Shown in pieces: positions 16,924 through 24,490 of a stretch of 64,000 nucleotides of DNA. The notes under the pieces were generated by a model that saw nothing but the letters and a program-made list of their open reading frames with translations, ran no database searches and had not been told where the DNA came from. Each line of letters opens with the position of its first letter. Position 1 is the stretch's first letter. A program made the translations under genes and the position numbers. Origin of the DNA: Chryseobacterium sp. RU37D (GTDB lineage: Bacteria; Bacteroidota; Bacteroidia; Flavobacteriales; Weeksellaceae). The stretch covers positions 124,001 through 188,000 of the forward strand of contig NZ_FTMM01000001.1 in the NCBI RefSeq assembly GCF_900156075.1. Reading direction: 5' to 3'.

Positions 16924-17355
16924 ATGCTTCGAGAAGCCAAATTTGATGATATTCCCCAAATACAAAAAGTGAGGAATTCTGTTAAGGAAAATATGTTGTC
17001 TGATCCGAATTTAGTGACAGATAAAGATTGTGAAGAGTTTTTATTTAAAAGAGGTAAGGGATGGGTGTATGAAACTGATAACCAGATTGTTGGATTTTCT
17101 ATTGTTGACTTAAAGGAAAATAATATTTGGGCGTTATTTCTGCATCCTAATTTTGAAAAGCAAGGAATTGGAGGGCTACTTCATAATGTTATGCTGAATT
17201 GGTATTTTAATCAGACCAAAGAAAATTTATGGCTAGGAACTTCTCCCGATACAAGAGCTGAAGACTTTTACAGAAGAGCTGGCTGGAAGGAAATCGGAAG
17301 GCATGGAAAGGGTGAAATAAAATTTGAAATGTCTTTTAGCGATTGGAAAAAATAA
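16924..17355 (+). CDS. GNAT-family N-acetyltransferase
   Basis: A 143-residue single-domain acetyltransferase. The acetyl-CoA pyrophosphate loop is FEKQGIGGLLHNV (about residues 79-91), followed by WLGTSPDTRAEDFYRRAGWK, the usual end of the fold. It would acetylate a primary amine on a small molecule or protein; the substrate is unknown. The gene abuts the truncated integrase relic, whose open frame overlaps its last 20 nt on the other strand. It may be the first intact gene beyond a deletion junction. Confidence 0.88.
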   Translation: MLREAKFDDIPQIQKVRNSVKENMLSDPNLVTDKDCEEFLFKRGKGWVYETDNQIVGFSIVDLKENNIWALFLHPNFEKQGIGGLLHNVMLNWYFNQTKENLWLGTSPDTRAEDFYRRAGWKEIGRHGKGEIKFEMSFSDWKK

Positions 17356-17921
17356 ATAATATGAAACAAAAAGTTATATCTGTTGCCTTTAGATTTTTAT
17401 CAAATTGTGTAATTATATTTTTCAGTGTTGTAAATTTCTTTTCTGTATTTTTTGCAAGTGGTTTTAAGCCTTGAGTTTTATCTTCAACACTTCTATACTT
17501 AAGATAAAAATCTATAAGATCAATCAACTTTTCAGGTTTTGTAAGTTTTTTTTCAGTTTTGATTTTATGTACAAAGTAGTTTTTGGTTATATATTCTTTG
17601 ATTAGATTTTTTAGCTCCGGAGATGTAGCATTTAAATTATTATCAATGAATTTTGAATAGTTGATCTGAATAAACTGAGGTTATTATTTCTGTATTGAGA
17701 AGTCTTGTTTCTGATGATCTTGCACCCTTTATGATCTGATCTTCATTCCAACATTGATTATCACTATCCCAAAATTTTTTTTCAATAAAATAGGGTGTTA
17801 CTAAAACAAGATCAAAATTTTTATTAGGTCTGTATCTGAAATATATTTTTTGTCTTTCAGAATTTCCTCTTAAGAAAAAATTAACTGTTGCAATAATTTT
17901 ATAATTACTTGAATAGGTCAA
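17336..17921 (-). pseudogene. Truncated, frameshifted tyrosine-recombinase (integrase) relic
   Basis: Two minus-strand pieces form the front of a Bacteroidetes tyrosine integrase. The first (17921-17643) is the arm-binding domain, with ATVNFFLRGN, KIYFRYRP, YFIEKKFWDSDNQCWNED and SSETRLLNTEI. After a frameshift near 17665-17680 the second piece continues as the core-binding domain (YSKFIDNNLNATSPELKNLI, KLIDLIDFYLKYRS, LKPLAKNTEKKFTTLKNII). It stops at about 17375, before any catalytic Arg/His/Tyr box. The gene is dead. It lies just downstream of tRNA-Arg on the same strand, the usual place for an integrase, so it marks a former island. Confidence 0.82.
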
Positions 17922-17950
17922 ATATAAAAATTTACAATAACAATTAAAAA

Positions 17951-17973
17951 TTTGTTACCACATTTGTTACCAC
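17951..17973. repeat. Direct repeat TTTGTTACCAC, possible integrase arm sites
   Basis: TTTGTTACCAC occurs at 17951-17961 and again at 17963-17973, followed by a related CTACCAACAAA. It lies between the integrase relic and the tRNA. Arm-type sites of tyrosine integrases look like this, but the role is inferred from position only. Confidence 0.4.
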
Positions 17974-18064
17974 CAACTACCAACAAACTTGAACAAATTA
18001 AAACATGGTTAAATATAAATATTTTTAGAAAGTGTCTGAAAATGTTTAATATAAAAGGGTTTTC

Positions 18065-18100
18065 AAGAAAAAACAGGATATTCGAAAAACATCCTGTTTT
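18065..18100 (-). terminator. Terminator of tRNA-Arg
   Basis: A perfect 10-bp stem AAAACAGGAT / ATCCTGTTTT (18070-18079 and 18091-18100). On the minus strand it is followed by a T-rich stretch, 9 nt after the tRNA 3' end. Confidence 0.75.
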
Positions 18101-18108
18101 AATATATG

Positions 18109-18180
18109 TAGCCTCACCAAGAATCGAACTTGGATCTAAAGTTTAGGAAACTTCTATTCTATCCATTGAACTATGAGGCC
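18109..18180 (-). tRNA. tRNA-Arg (anticodon CCT)
   Basis: A 72-nt cloverleaf on the minus strand. The acceptor strands GGCCTCA / TGAGGCT pair with one G-T. The D arm is GTTC-AATGGATA-GAAT. The anticodon stem GAAGT / ACTTT encloses loop TTCCTAA with anticodon CCT (reads AGG). The T arm is CCAAG-TTCGATT-CTTGG. The discriminator base is A and CCA is not encoded. It lies next to an integrase relic, so it was probably used as an attachment site. Confidence 0.93.
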
Positions 18181-18648
18181 TTGATTTTTAAAATTTAAAG
18201 ATATAAAAAATCCGCAAGAATCAATGGAAGAAGAGATGAAAGAATCTGCTCTTTAGGAGCAGATTCAGTAGATAAAACATCTCATTTTTTTAATTAGACA
18301 ACAATAAAAAGCATAGCCGACAATGCTATGCTTAAATTTTTATAAATTTAATTGCGATTTCATAATTGAAAAAAGCAAAATATGTTTCCACTTCAGTTGT
18401 ATTACATAGTAAATTTAGGAAATAATTTTATTCTAAACAATAATTAAATGTTAAAATTCACATGTTATGCACATTTTTTTGTGGATAAATTTAGAAGATC
18501 TAGTCTTCATATGAATAACCTTCAATGAAAGAATTTAGTATTTTCTTGCTTTTCTTAACGTCCTTTTCCATGGTTGAAAAATATTAAGTTTCTAATTGGA
18601 AATTTACTTATATATTTTTGAATAAAAAAAAGACTCTCTTTATATTTC
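18181..18648. other. Gene-free region with two strong hairpins
   Basis: About 470 nt without a credible gene. Two perfect stems stand out: GAATCTGCTC / GAGCAGATTC (18242-18251, 18257-18266) and AAGCATAGC / GCTATGCTT (18309-18317, 18324-18332). The second is followed by a T run on the minus strand. A 23-codon frame on the minus strand (18571-18500, MEKDVKKSKKILNS...) is too short to call. Confidence 0.45.
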
Positions 18649-21438
18649 TTAAATCTCCAACTTTTCCTTTATATACTTCGCAGTATGAGATTTTTTATTT
18701 TTTACCAGGTCCTCTGGAGTTCCTGTGAAAATTACTTCACCTCCATGCTTACCGGCTTCCGGGCCTATATCAATAATATAATCGGCGGACTTGATAATAT
18801 CCGGCTGATGCTCAATGACAATCACCGAATGCCCAAGATCAATAAGAGCCTGAAGAGATTTAAGTAATTTCTGAATATCATGGAAATGCAGACCTGTAGA
18901 AGGCTCATCAAAAACAAACAAAGTCTTATCTGTTGTTACCCCTTTTACCAGGAATGAGGCCAGCTTCACACGCTGTGCTTCACCGCCGGAAAGGGTAGAA
19001 GAGCTTTGCCCCAGCTGTAGATATCCTAACCCAACATCCTGCAATGGTTTTAGCTTGGTTACGATTTTCTCCTCGTGATTATCTGTAAAAAATTCCAATG
19101 CTTCATCAACGGTCATGTGTAGAATATCAGAGATGTTTTTCTCATCATATTTCACCTCAAGGATTTCATTTTTAAAACGCGTTCCTTTACAAACCTCACA
19201 TTCAAGCTCAATATCAGCCATGAACTGCATGGATACATTGATTACGCCTTCACCTTTACACTCATCGCATCTTCCACCATCTACGTTGAAAGAGAAGTGC
19301 TTAGGCTTATAGCCCATCATTTTGGATATCTTTTGCTTTGAAAACAAATCGCGGATATCATCATAAGCTTTCAGATAGGTAACAGGATTTGATCTGGAAG
19401 ATTTTCCGATAGGGTTTTGGTCGATTAATTCAATATGCTTAATTAGCTTTTTTGGAAATTCTACAGCATCATAATCTCCTTTTTTACCGCCCATCCCCAA
19501 CTGAATCTGGATGTCATTCGTAAGGATTTCTTTCATTAAAGTAGACTTTCCGCTTCCAGAAACTCCGGAAATTACCACAAGGTTTTCCAAAGGAACATCT
19601 ACATTAATATTTTTAAGGTTATTTTGGCGAGCACCTTTTATATTGATCCATTCTTTAGCCTTTCTTCGTTTTGCCGGAACCTCAATCTCCAGTCTGCCGG
19701 TCAGGTATTTTGACGTTAAAGTATCCGCGTTTTTCAAATCTTTGTAATCACCTGCAAAAACAAGGTCACCGCCGAGATAACCAGCTTCCGGACCAATATC
19801 AATGATATAATCTGCAGCTTTCATCACATCTTCATCATGCTCGACAACAATTACCGTATTCCCGATATCACGAAGGTTTTTCAAAACATCAATCAGATTT
19901 TCAGTATCTCTTGAATGCAGCCCGATGGACGGCTCATCCAAAATATAAATTGAACCCACTAAAGAACTTCCTAAGCTCGTGGCAAGGTTAATTCTTTGGC
20001 TTTCACCGCCGGAAAGGGTATTGGAGGTTCTGTTCAAGGTTAAATATCCCAAGCCTACTTTTAATAAAAATTCAAGGCGGGTAGTAATTTCATATAATAA
20101 TCTTTTCGCAACTTCCTGATCGTGTTCTGATAATTTTAATTCTTTAATCAAGGGGAAAAGCTCATCTAAAGGAAGCTCGATCATTGACTGGATATTATGC
20201 CCGTCAACTTTCACCCAGCTCGTTTCCTCACGCAGTCTAAGGCCTTCACAAGTAGGGCAGAGTGTTTTGCCTCGATAACGGGAAAGCATCACACGATACT
20301 GGATTTTATATAAATTTTCCTCAAGCATTTTGAAGAAATTATTAACTGAAGGAAAGCTGGAGCTTCCGTCTCCTTTCCAAAGGTAATTTTTCTGTTCCTT
20401 GCTTAACTGATGATAAGGCTTATGAATAGGGAAATCTTTAGCTTTTTTAATGAAAGCTTTCTTCCATTCGCTCATGCTTTCTCCTCTCCAGGCCATCACG
20501 GCATCTTCAAAAATAGACAAGGTTTTGTTGGGCACTACAAGATCTTCATCAATCCCGATTACTTTTCCATAGCCTTCACAGGCCGGGCAGGCTCCGTAAG
20601 GATTATTAAAGCTAAAAAAATGAACATTCGGCTCTAAAAACTCAATACCGTCAAGTTCAAATTTATTTGAAAATTCTCTGATCTTCCCGGTATCAACATT
20701 TTTTAATGAACAATATCCACGGCCTTCATAAAATGCCATCTGAATAGAATCCGCAAGCCTTTGAAGAAAACTTTCATCCTCTTCGTATGAAAAACGGTCG
20801 ATCACAAGATTGATTTCCATTCCTTTTTCCGGAGTGAAACCGAAACTCTCCAGATCTTCGATTCCTGCTACATTTCCGTTGATTTCTAATCGAGTAAATC
20901 CGGCAAGTTTTAAAACATTTAAATTTTCACCGAAATTGGCAGTATCATATTCGTAAGGAGCCGTCAATAGGAAAGCATCTTTTTTTGAAGTTTTAATGAA
21001 ATCCACCACGTCGGAAACCGAATCTTTTTTGACCTCTTCACCAGAAATAGGAGAAAATGTCTTTCCAATTCTCGCAAACAGAAGCTTCATATAATCATAA
21101 ATCTCCGTTGACGTTCCTACTGTAGATCGCGGATTGGAAGAAATTACCTTTTGCTGAATTGCGATAGAAGGTGCTAAACCTTTAATATCATCAACTTTCG
21201 GTTTTTCCAGCTTACCCAAAAACTGACGTGCGTAAGAGCTCAAGCTCTCAACATATCTTCTCTGTCCTTCCGCATAAATCGTATCGAAAGCCAGTGAAGA
21301 TTTTCCGCTTCCGGAAACTCCTGTAATGACGATCAGCTTATTTTTCGGGATGAGAACATCGATGTGTTTCAGATTGTTAAGGTGTGCATTCTTAACGAAA
21401 ATCTGTTTTTTAATATCTATATCTGTTGTATTAGCCAT
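18649..21438 (-). CDS. uvrA: Excinuclease ABC subunit A
   Basis: A 929-residue DNA damage sensor of nucleotide excision repair; with UvrB it scans and marks lesions for UvrC. Two ABC ATPase modules are present. Walker A sites are GVSGSGKSS near residue 39 and GVSGSGKST in the second half. The signatures are TLSGGESQRI and [10 protein letters not shown], and the Walker B sites are YILDEPSIGLH and FVFDEPSTGLH. Zinc-finger cysteine pairs occur in CPACEGYGK, CPTCEGLR and CDECKGEG / CEVCKGTR. Length is standard. It stands alone, upstream of the tRNA region on the same strand. The very similar ABC halves are normal for UvrA. Confidence 0.97.
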   Translation of the reverse strand: MANTTDIDIKKQIFVKNAHLNNLKHIDVLIPKNKLIVITGVSGSGKSSLAFDTIYAEGQRRYVESLSSYARQFLGKLEKPKVDDIKGLAPSIAIQQKVISSNPRSTVGTSTEIYDYMKLLFARIGKTFSPISGEEVKKDSVSDVVDFIKTSKKDAFLLTAPYEYDTANFGENLNVLKLAGFTRLEINGNVAGIEDLESFGFTPEKGMEINLVIDRFSYEEDESFLQRLADSIQMAFYEGRGYCSLKNVDTGKIREFSNKFELDGIEFLEPNVHFFSFNNPYGACPACEGYGKVIGIDEDLVVPNKTLSIFEDAVMAWRGESMSEWKKAFIKKAKDFPIHKPYHQLSKEQKNYLWKGDGSSSFPSVNNFFKMLEENLYKIQYRVMLSRYRGKTLCPTCEGLRLREETSWVKVDGHNIQSMIELPLDELFPLIKELKLSEHDQEVAKRLLYEITTRLEFLLKVGLGYLTLNRTSNTLSGGESQRINLATSLGSSLVGSIYILDEPSIGLHSRDTENLIDVLKNLRDIGNTVIVVEHDEDVMKAADYIIDIGPEAGYLGGDLVFAGDYKDLKNADTLTSKYLTGRLEIEVPAKRRKAKEWINIKGARQNNLKNINVDVPLENLVVISGVSGSGKSTLMKEILTNDIQIQLGMGGKKGDYDAVEFPKKLIKHIELIDQNPIGKSSRSNPVTYLKAYDDIRDLFSKQKISKMMGYKPKHFSFNVDGGRCDECKGEGVINVSMQFMADIELECEVCKGTRFKNEILEVKYDEKNISDILHMTVDEALEFFTDNHEEKIVTKLKPLQDVGLGYLQLGQSSSTLSGGEAQRVKLASFLVKGVTTDKTLFVFDEPSTGLHFHDIQKLLKSLQALIDLGHSVIVIEHQPDIIKSADYIIDIGPEAGKHGGEVIFTGTPEDLVKNKKSHTAKYIKEKLEI

Positions 21439-21707
21439 AGTAAAATTAAGACTAACAAAATTACGAATTTTTAGCGGATTTTTTTATACATTTTAAAAGA
21501 CAAATAGCATGAATAGAAAACTCAGGTAACATTAATTAAAACTTTTATTTGAGATTAATTTTAAACAATTGATAAAGAACATATATTATTCATAGCATAT
21601 CATCAATCTTCAATTAAATATTATAATTTTATACTTTTTAATGGTGTGGTATTGTTTTGCATATTAAATTTATTTAAAATTGTATTCATAAATATGTAAT
21701 TATAAAA
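21439..21707. other. AT-rich region between uvrA and the micro-ORF
   Basis: About 270 nt that hold the divergent upstream region of uvrA and a possible leader for the micro-ORF. No full -33/-7 pair was found. Phrases such as GGTGTGGTATTGTTTTGCAT could hold a promoter, but this is not supported strongly. Confidence 0.3.
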
Positions 21708-21758
21708 ATGAGAAAATTAATTAGAGATTTAGTTACACATTTAATGAGAAAAAGATAG
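21708..21758 (+). CDS. Candidate 16-residue cationic peptide gene
   Basis: An ATG-started frame encodes MRKLIRDLVTHLMRKR, then TAG. The peptide is basic (five Arg and two Lys in 16 residues). With a heptad-like pattern of Leu/Ile/Val/Met it would form an amphipathic helix. A perfect 10-bp terminator follows 22 nt after the stop and has no other gene to serve, since uvrA is divergent and the TonB receptor starts beyond it. The peptide is too short for family recognition and could be a chance frame inside a small RNA gene. It is not assigned a function. Confidence 0.35.
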   Translation: MRKLIRDLVTHLMRKR

Positions 21759-21779
21759 AAATTACTAATTACTCCCAGA

Positions 21780-21808
21780 AAGATGCGGTTCCCAACCGCA
21801 TCTTTTTT
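21780..21808 (+). terminator. Strong terminator with no annotated gene before it
   Basis: A perfect 10-bp stem AGATGCGGTT / AACCGCATCT (21781-21790, 21794-21803) with a CCC loop and a run of T. It implies a plus-strand transcript ending here, ahead of the TonB receptor promoter. Confidence 0.85.
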
Positions 21809-21821
21809 ATGACAACTATCA

Positions 21822-21853
21822 TTTGTATGTCATCTTAAACTCCATTATTTTTG
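21822..21853 (+). promoter_or_regulatory. Bacteroidetes-type promoter of the TonB receptor
   Basis: TTTG (21822-21825), then 20 nt, then TATTTTTG (21846-21853) is a full match to the -33/-7 consensus. The ATG follows 35 nt after the -7 box. Confidence 0.65.
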
Positions 21854-21888
21854 GAACTTGTAAAAACTAACCGAGATACATCTGATCT

Positions 21889-23700
21889 ATGATTAAGAAA
21901 ATAGTAAGTGTTTTTTTCTTTGGAGCTTTATTTTTTATTCAGGCACAGGAAAAATCAACCGATATTGAAACCATTGAAATTCAGGGAAAGCTGATTTCTG
22001 TTCCTTATAAAATTGCCAATCAAAATATTACGGTCATTACAAAAGAGGAAATAGCCAACTCTCCTGCTAAAAGTATTGATGAAATTCTGCAGCAGGTTCC
22101 CGGTATGGATATCAGGAGAAGAGGGCCCAATGGAGTGCAGAGTGATCTTGGCTTTCGTGGAAGCTCTTTTGAGCAGGTGCTTCTGCTTCTGAACGGGGTC
22201 AGGATGAATGACTCTCAAACCGGGCACAATTCTATGAATCTGCCGATAGACCTGGAAGATGTGGAAAGAATCGAAGTGATAAAAGGACCCGGAGCAAGGA
22301 GATTCGGACAGAATGCCTACGCCGGTGTCATTAATGTAATTACAAAAACCCACATCGGAAAAAGGGTAAAAATAAGTGCTGAAGCAGGTGATTACGAAAG
22401 CTACAGCTTAGGCTTGAATGCGCAGTTGGGAAATGAAAAATTCTCGAATTCCTTACAGGCAAATTCTTCAGGATCTGAAGGTTATATGCATAATACAGAT
22501 TACGAAATCAGAAATATTTTTTATCAGAGTAAATTAAATATCAATAACGGTGATCTCCGACTGCAGGCCGGTTTTTCCGAGAAAAAATTTGGGGCAAACG
22601 GCTTTTATTCTTCTTCGCAGGCTACGGAGCAATATGAGGAAACACAGGCTTCGGTTGTAAGTCTTGCGCATCAGCAGAGCTTTGGAAAATTAAAAATTCA
22701 TTCAAATATATATTGGAGAAGAGGGCAGGATATGTATCTTTTTAACAGGCAAAAGCCTGAAATCTATCGCAATATGCACATCGGAAACAATGTGGGCGGC
22801 GAGGTAAATTCTAGCTATGAATGGGGATTAGGGACAACCGGAGTAGGTGTGGAACTGAGAAAGGAGTTTTTGGCAAGCAATAATCTAGGGAACAGAAACC
22901 GTTTTGTTTCTCAAATTTTCTTTGAGCATCATTTTTCTTTACTTGATAAAAAACTAAATATCAGCCCCGGATTTTCCTGGGCAAACTACTCTACTGAAGG
23001 AAATTTTTTCTATCCAGGTTTAGATGTTGGATATAACTTTAATCAGAATAATAAAGTTTACGGAAATATTTCCAGAGTTTCCCGAGTACCTACTTTTACA
23101 GACCTTTTTTATGTAAGCAAAACAGAACAGGGAAATCCTGACCTGAAACCTGAAAGTGCAGTTTCTGCAGAGATGGGATATGAGTTTCAGAATAAAGTTG
23201 TTACGGCAAAAATAAGCGGATTTTTAAGAAATTCGAGCAACTCTATCGACTGGACCAAAAAAACATTGAACGATCTCATCTGGTATGCCGGCAATGTAGA
23301 TAAAATCAATACAAAAGGTATTGAAATAGAACTGAATCACAGAATTTTAAACTGGCTGAAATATACTGTCGGGTATACTTATCTTGATAATAATTTCAAA
23401 GCTTCTGATGAATTTGTTTCAAGATATGTCCTGGAAAATTTAAAGCATCAGTTCATAGCAAAGCTGGAGACAAAATTCCTGAAAAATTTTACCAATGAAG
23501 TTGTTTACCGTTATAATGAAAGAGTGAGCCTTGGAAGCTATAATATTTTAGACGAAAAATTAAGTTTCGTTAAAAAAGACTTTTCAGTGTATATTTTAAT
23601 CAATAATTTAACAAATATTACATATACAGAAACTTTTGGGGTACAAATGCCAAAAAGATGGTTCCACATTGGTTTTTCTTATAATATCAATATTAACTAA
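21889..23700 (+). CDS. TonB-dependent outer-membrane receptor (BtuB/FepA-like)
   Basis: A 603-residue outer-membrane gated porin. The signal peptide is residues 1-19, ending FFIQAQ. The plug domain spans about 35-150 and shows ITVITKEEI, SIDEILQQVPGMDIR, GFRGSSFEQVLLLLNGVRMN, the conserved VERIEVIKGPGARRFG and AGVINVITK. The remaining residues form the beta-barrel and end in strands with aromatic residues (RWFHIGFSYNININ). It is short for the class, with no N-terminal carboxypeptidase-like domain and no SusD partner. It therefore resembles iron-chelate or cobalamin receptors more than SusC glycan receptors. The substrate is not determined. Confidence 0.92.
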   Translation: MIKKIVSVFFFGALFFIQAQEKSTDIETIEIQGKLISVPYKIANQNITVITKEEIANSPAKSIDEILQQVPGMDIRRRGPNGVQSDLGFRGSSFEQVLLLLNGVRMNDSQTGHNSMNLPIDLEDVERIEVIKGPGARRFGQNAYAGVINVITKTHIGKRVKISAEAGDYESYSLGLNAQLGNEKFSNSLQANSSGSEGYMHNTDYEIRNIFYQSKLNINNGDLRLQAGFSEKKFGANGFYSSSQATEQYEETQASVVSLAHQQSFGKLKIHSNIYWRRGQDMYLFNRQKPEIYRNMHIGNNVGGEVNSSYEWGLGTTGVGVELRKEFLASNNLGNRNRFVSQIFFEHHFSLLDKKLNISPGFSWANYSTEGNFFYPGLDVGYNFNQNNKVYGNISRVSRVPTFTDLFYVSKTEQGNPDLKPESAVSAEMGYEFQNKVVTAKISGFLRNSSNSIDWTKKTLNDLIWYAGNVDKINTKGIEIELNHRILNWLKYTVGYTYLDNNFKASDEFVSRYVLENLKHQFIAKLETKFLKNFTNEVVYRYNERVSLGSYNILDEKLSFVKKDFSVYILINNLTNITYTETFGVQMPKRWFHIGFSYNININ

Positions 23701-23751
23701 ATATTAATTCACCATGAATTAAACTTAATATTATGAAATTGTTAATTAATT

Positions 23752-23759
23752 TACATTTG
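23752..23759 (+). promoter_or_regulatory. -7 element of the DUF2490 gene
   Basis: TACATTTG matches TAnnTTTG and ends 14 nt before the ATG at 23774, so the gene can be transcribed separately from the TonB receptor. Confidence 0.4.
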
Positions 23760-23773
23760 CAAAAATTTTTTTG

Positions 23774-24490
23774 ATGAAACTATTTCTAAACCTAAGTTTA
23801 TTTTTATGTATTACCTTTTTAAAAGCACAGGAACACATTTCCAGCTTTGATGCGATTACCCTCACTTATAAGTTTCATCCAAAATTTTTCCTGTATGGTG
23901 AAGGACAGCTTCGTGGAAATGAAGATTATACCTATCCGGATTATTATGAGATAAAGGGCGGTTTGGGATATTATCTCACCAAAAATCATAAGCCTTTCGT
24001 GGGAATCGGAAGATATGTAAATTATAAATCGCACAGCCTGAGCAGGGAAGAGCTTCGCGTATGGCTTCAGGACGTCATTGATATAAAAAAGGGCATCGTA
24101 AAGTTTGAAAATCGTTTTCGAGTTGAAAAAAGCTGGTTTTATGAACCACAAACCGATAAAAGCTCACAAAGAATGCGTTACCGTTACCGTCTGAATGTAA
24201 GTGTTCCTTTAAATGCAAAAGAAGTAAAAAAAGGCACTATTTTTGCAAATGCTTACGATGAAGTTTTCCTTGTAAGCTCTATGAAACCTACTTTTGCAAG
24301 AAACAGGGTATATGGTGGATTTGGGTATCAGATTGATGATTATATCGGAATTGCAACCGGATACCTATGGCAGAGAGAGTTTGAAGCGTCGGGGAATAAA
24401 AATCTACATTTTATTTATTTAGCTTTAAATATTAATATTGACGGTACCAAACACCCTGTGAAAACATACGAATACCCAGGTGCAGATTAA
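23774..24490 (+). CDS. DUF2490-family outer-membrane beta-barrel protein
   Basis: A 238-residue exported protein. The signal peptide ends FLKAQ near residue 18. The rest shows the DUF2490 layout: alternating strands with LTYKFHPKFFLYGEGQLR, then WLQDVIDIKKG, FENRFRVEKSWFY, RMRYRYRLNVSVPL and GGFGYQIDDYIGIATGYLWQ. Family members are predicted small beta-barrels of unknown function. ATG 23774 is preferred to the TTG three nt upstream. Its last four nt overlap the end of the convergent M48 peptidase gene. Confidence 0.8.
   Translation: MKLFLNLSLFLCITFLKAQEHISSFDAITLTYKFHPKFFLYGEGQLRGNEDYTYPDYYEIKGGLGYYLTKNHKPFVGIGRYVNYKSHSLSREELRVWLQDVIDIKKGIVKFENRFRVEKSWFYEPQTDKSSQRMRYRYRLNVSVPLNAKEVKKGTIFANAYDEVFLVSSMKPTFARNRVYGGFGYQIDDYIGIATGYLWQREFEASGNKNLHFIYLALNINIDGTKHPVKTYEYPGAD

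Noticed and set aside
17952-18146. 64-residue plus-strand frame
   Set aside because: It runs antisense through the tRNA-Arg gene and its terminator.
18500-18571. 23-codon minus-strand frame (MEKDVKKSKKILNS...)
   Set aside because: Protein-like but too short and without a recognisable promoter or close terminator; kept only as a note.
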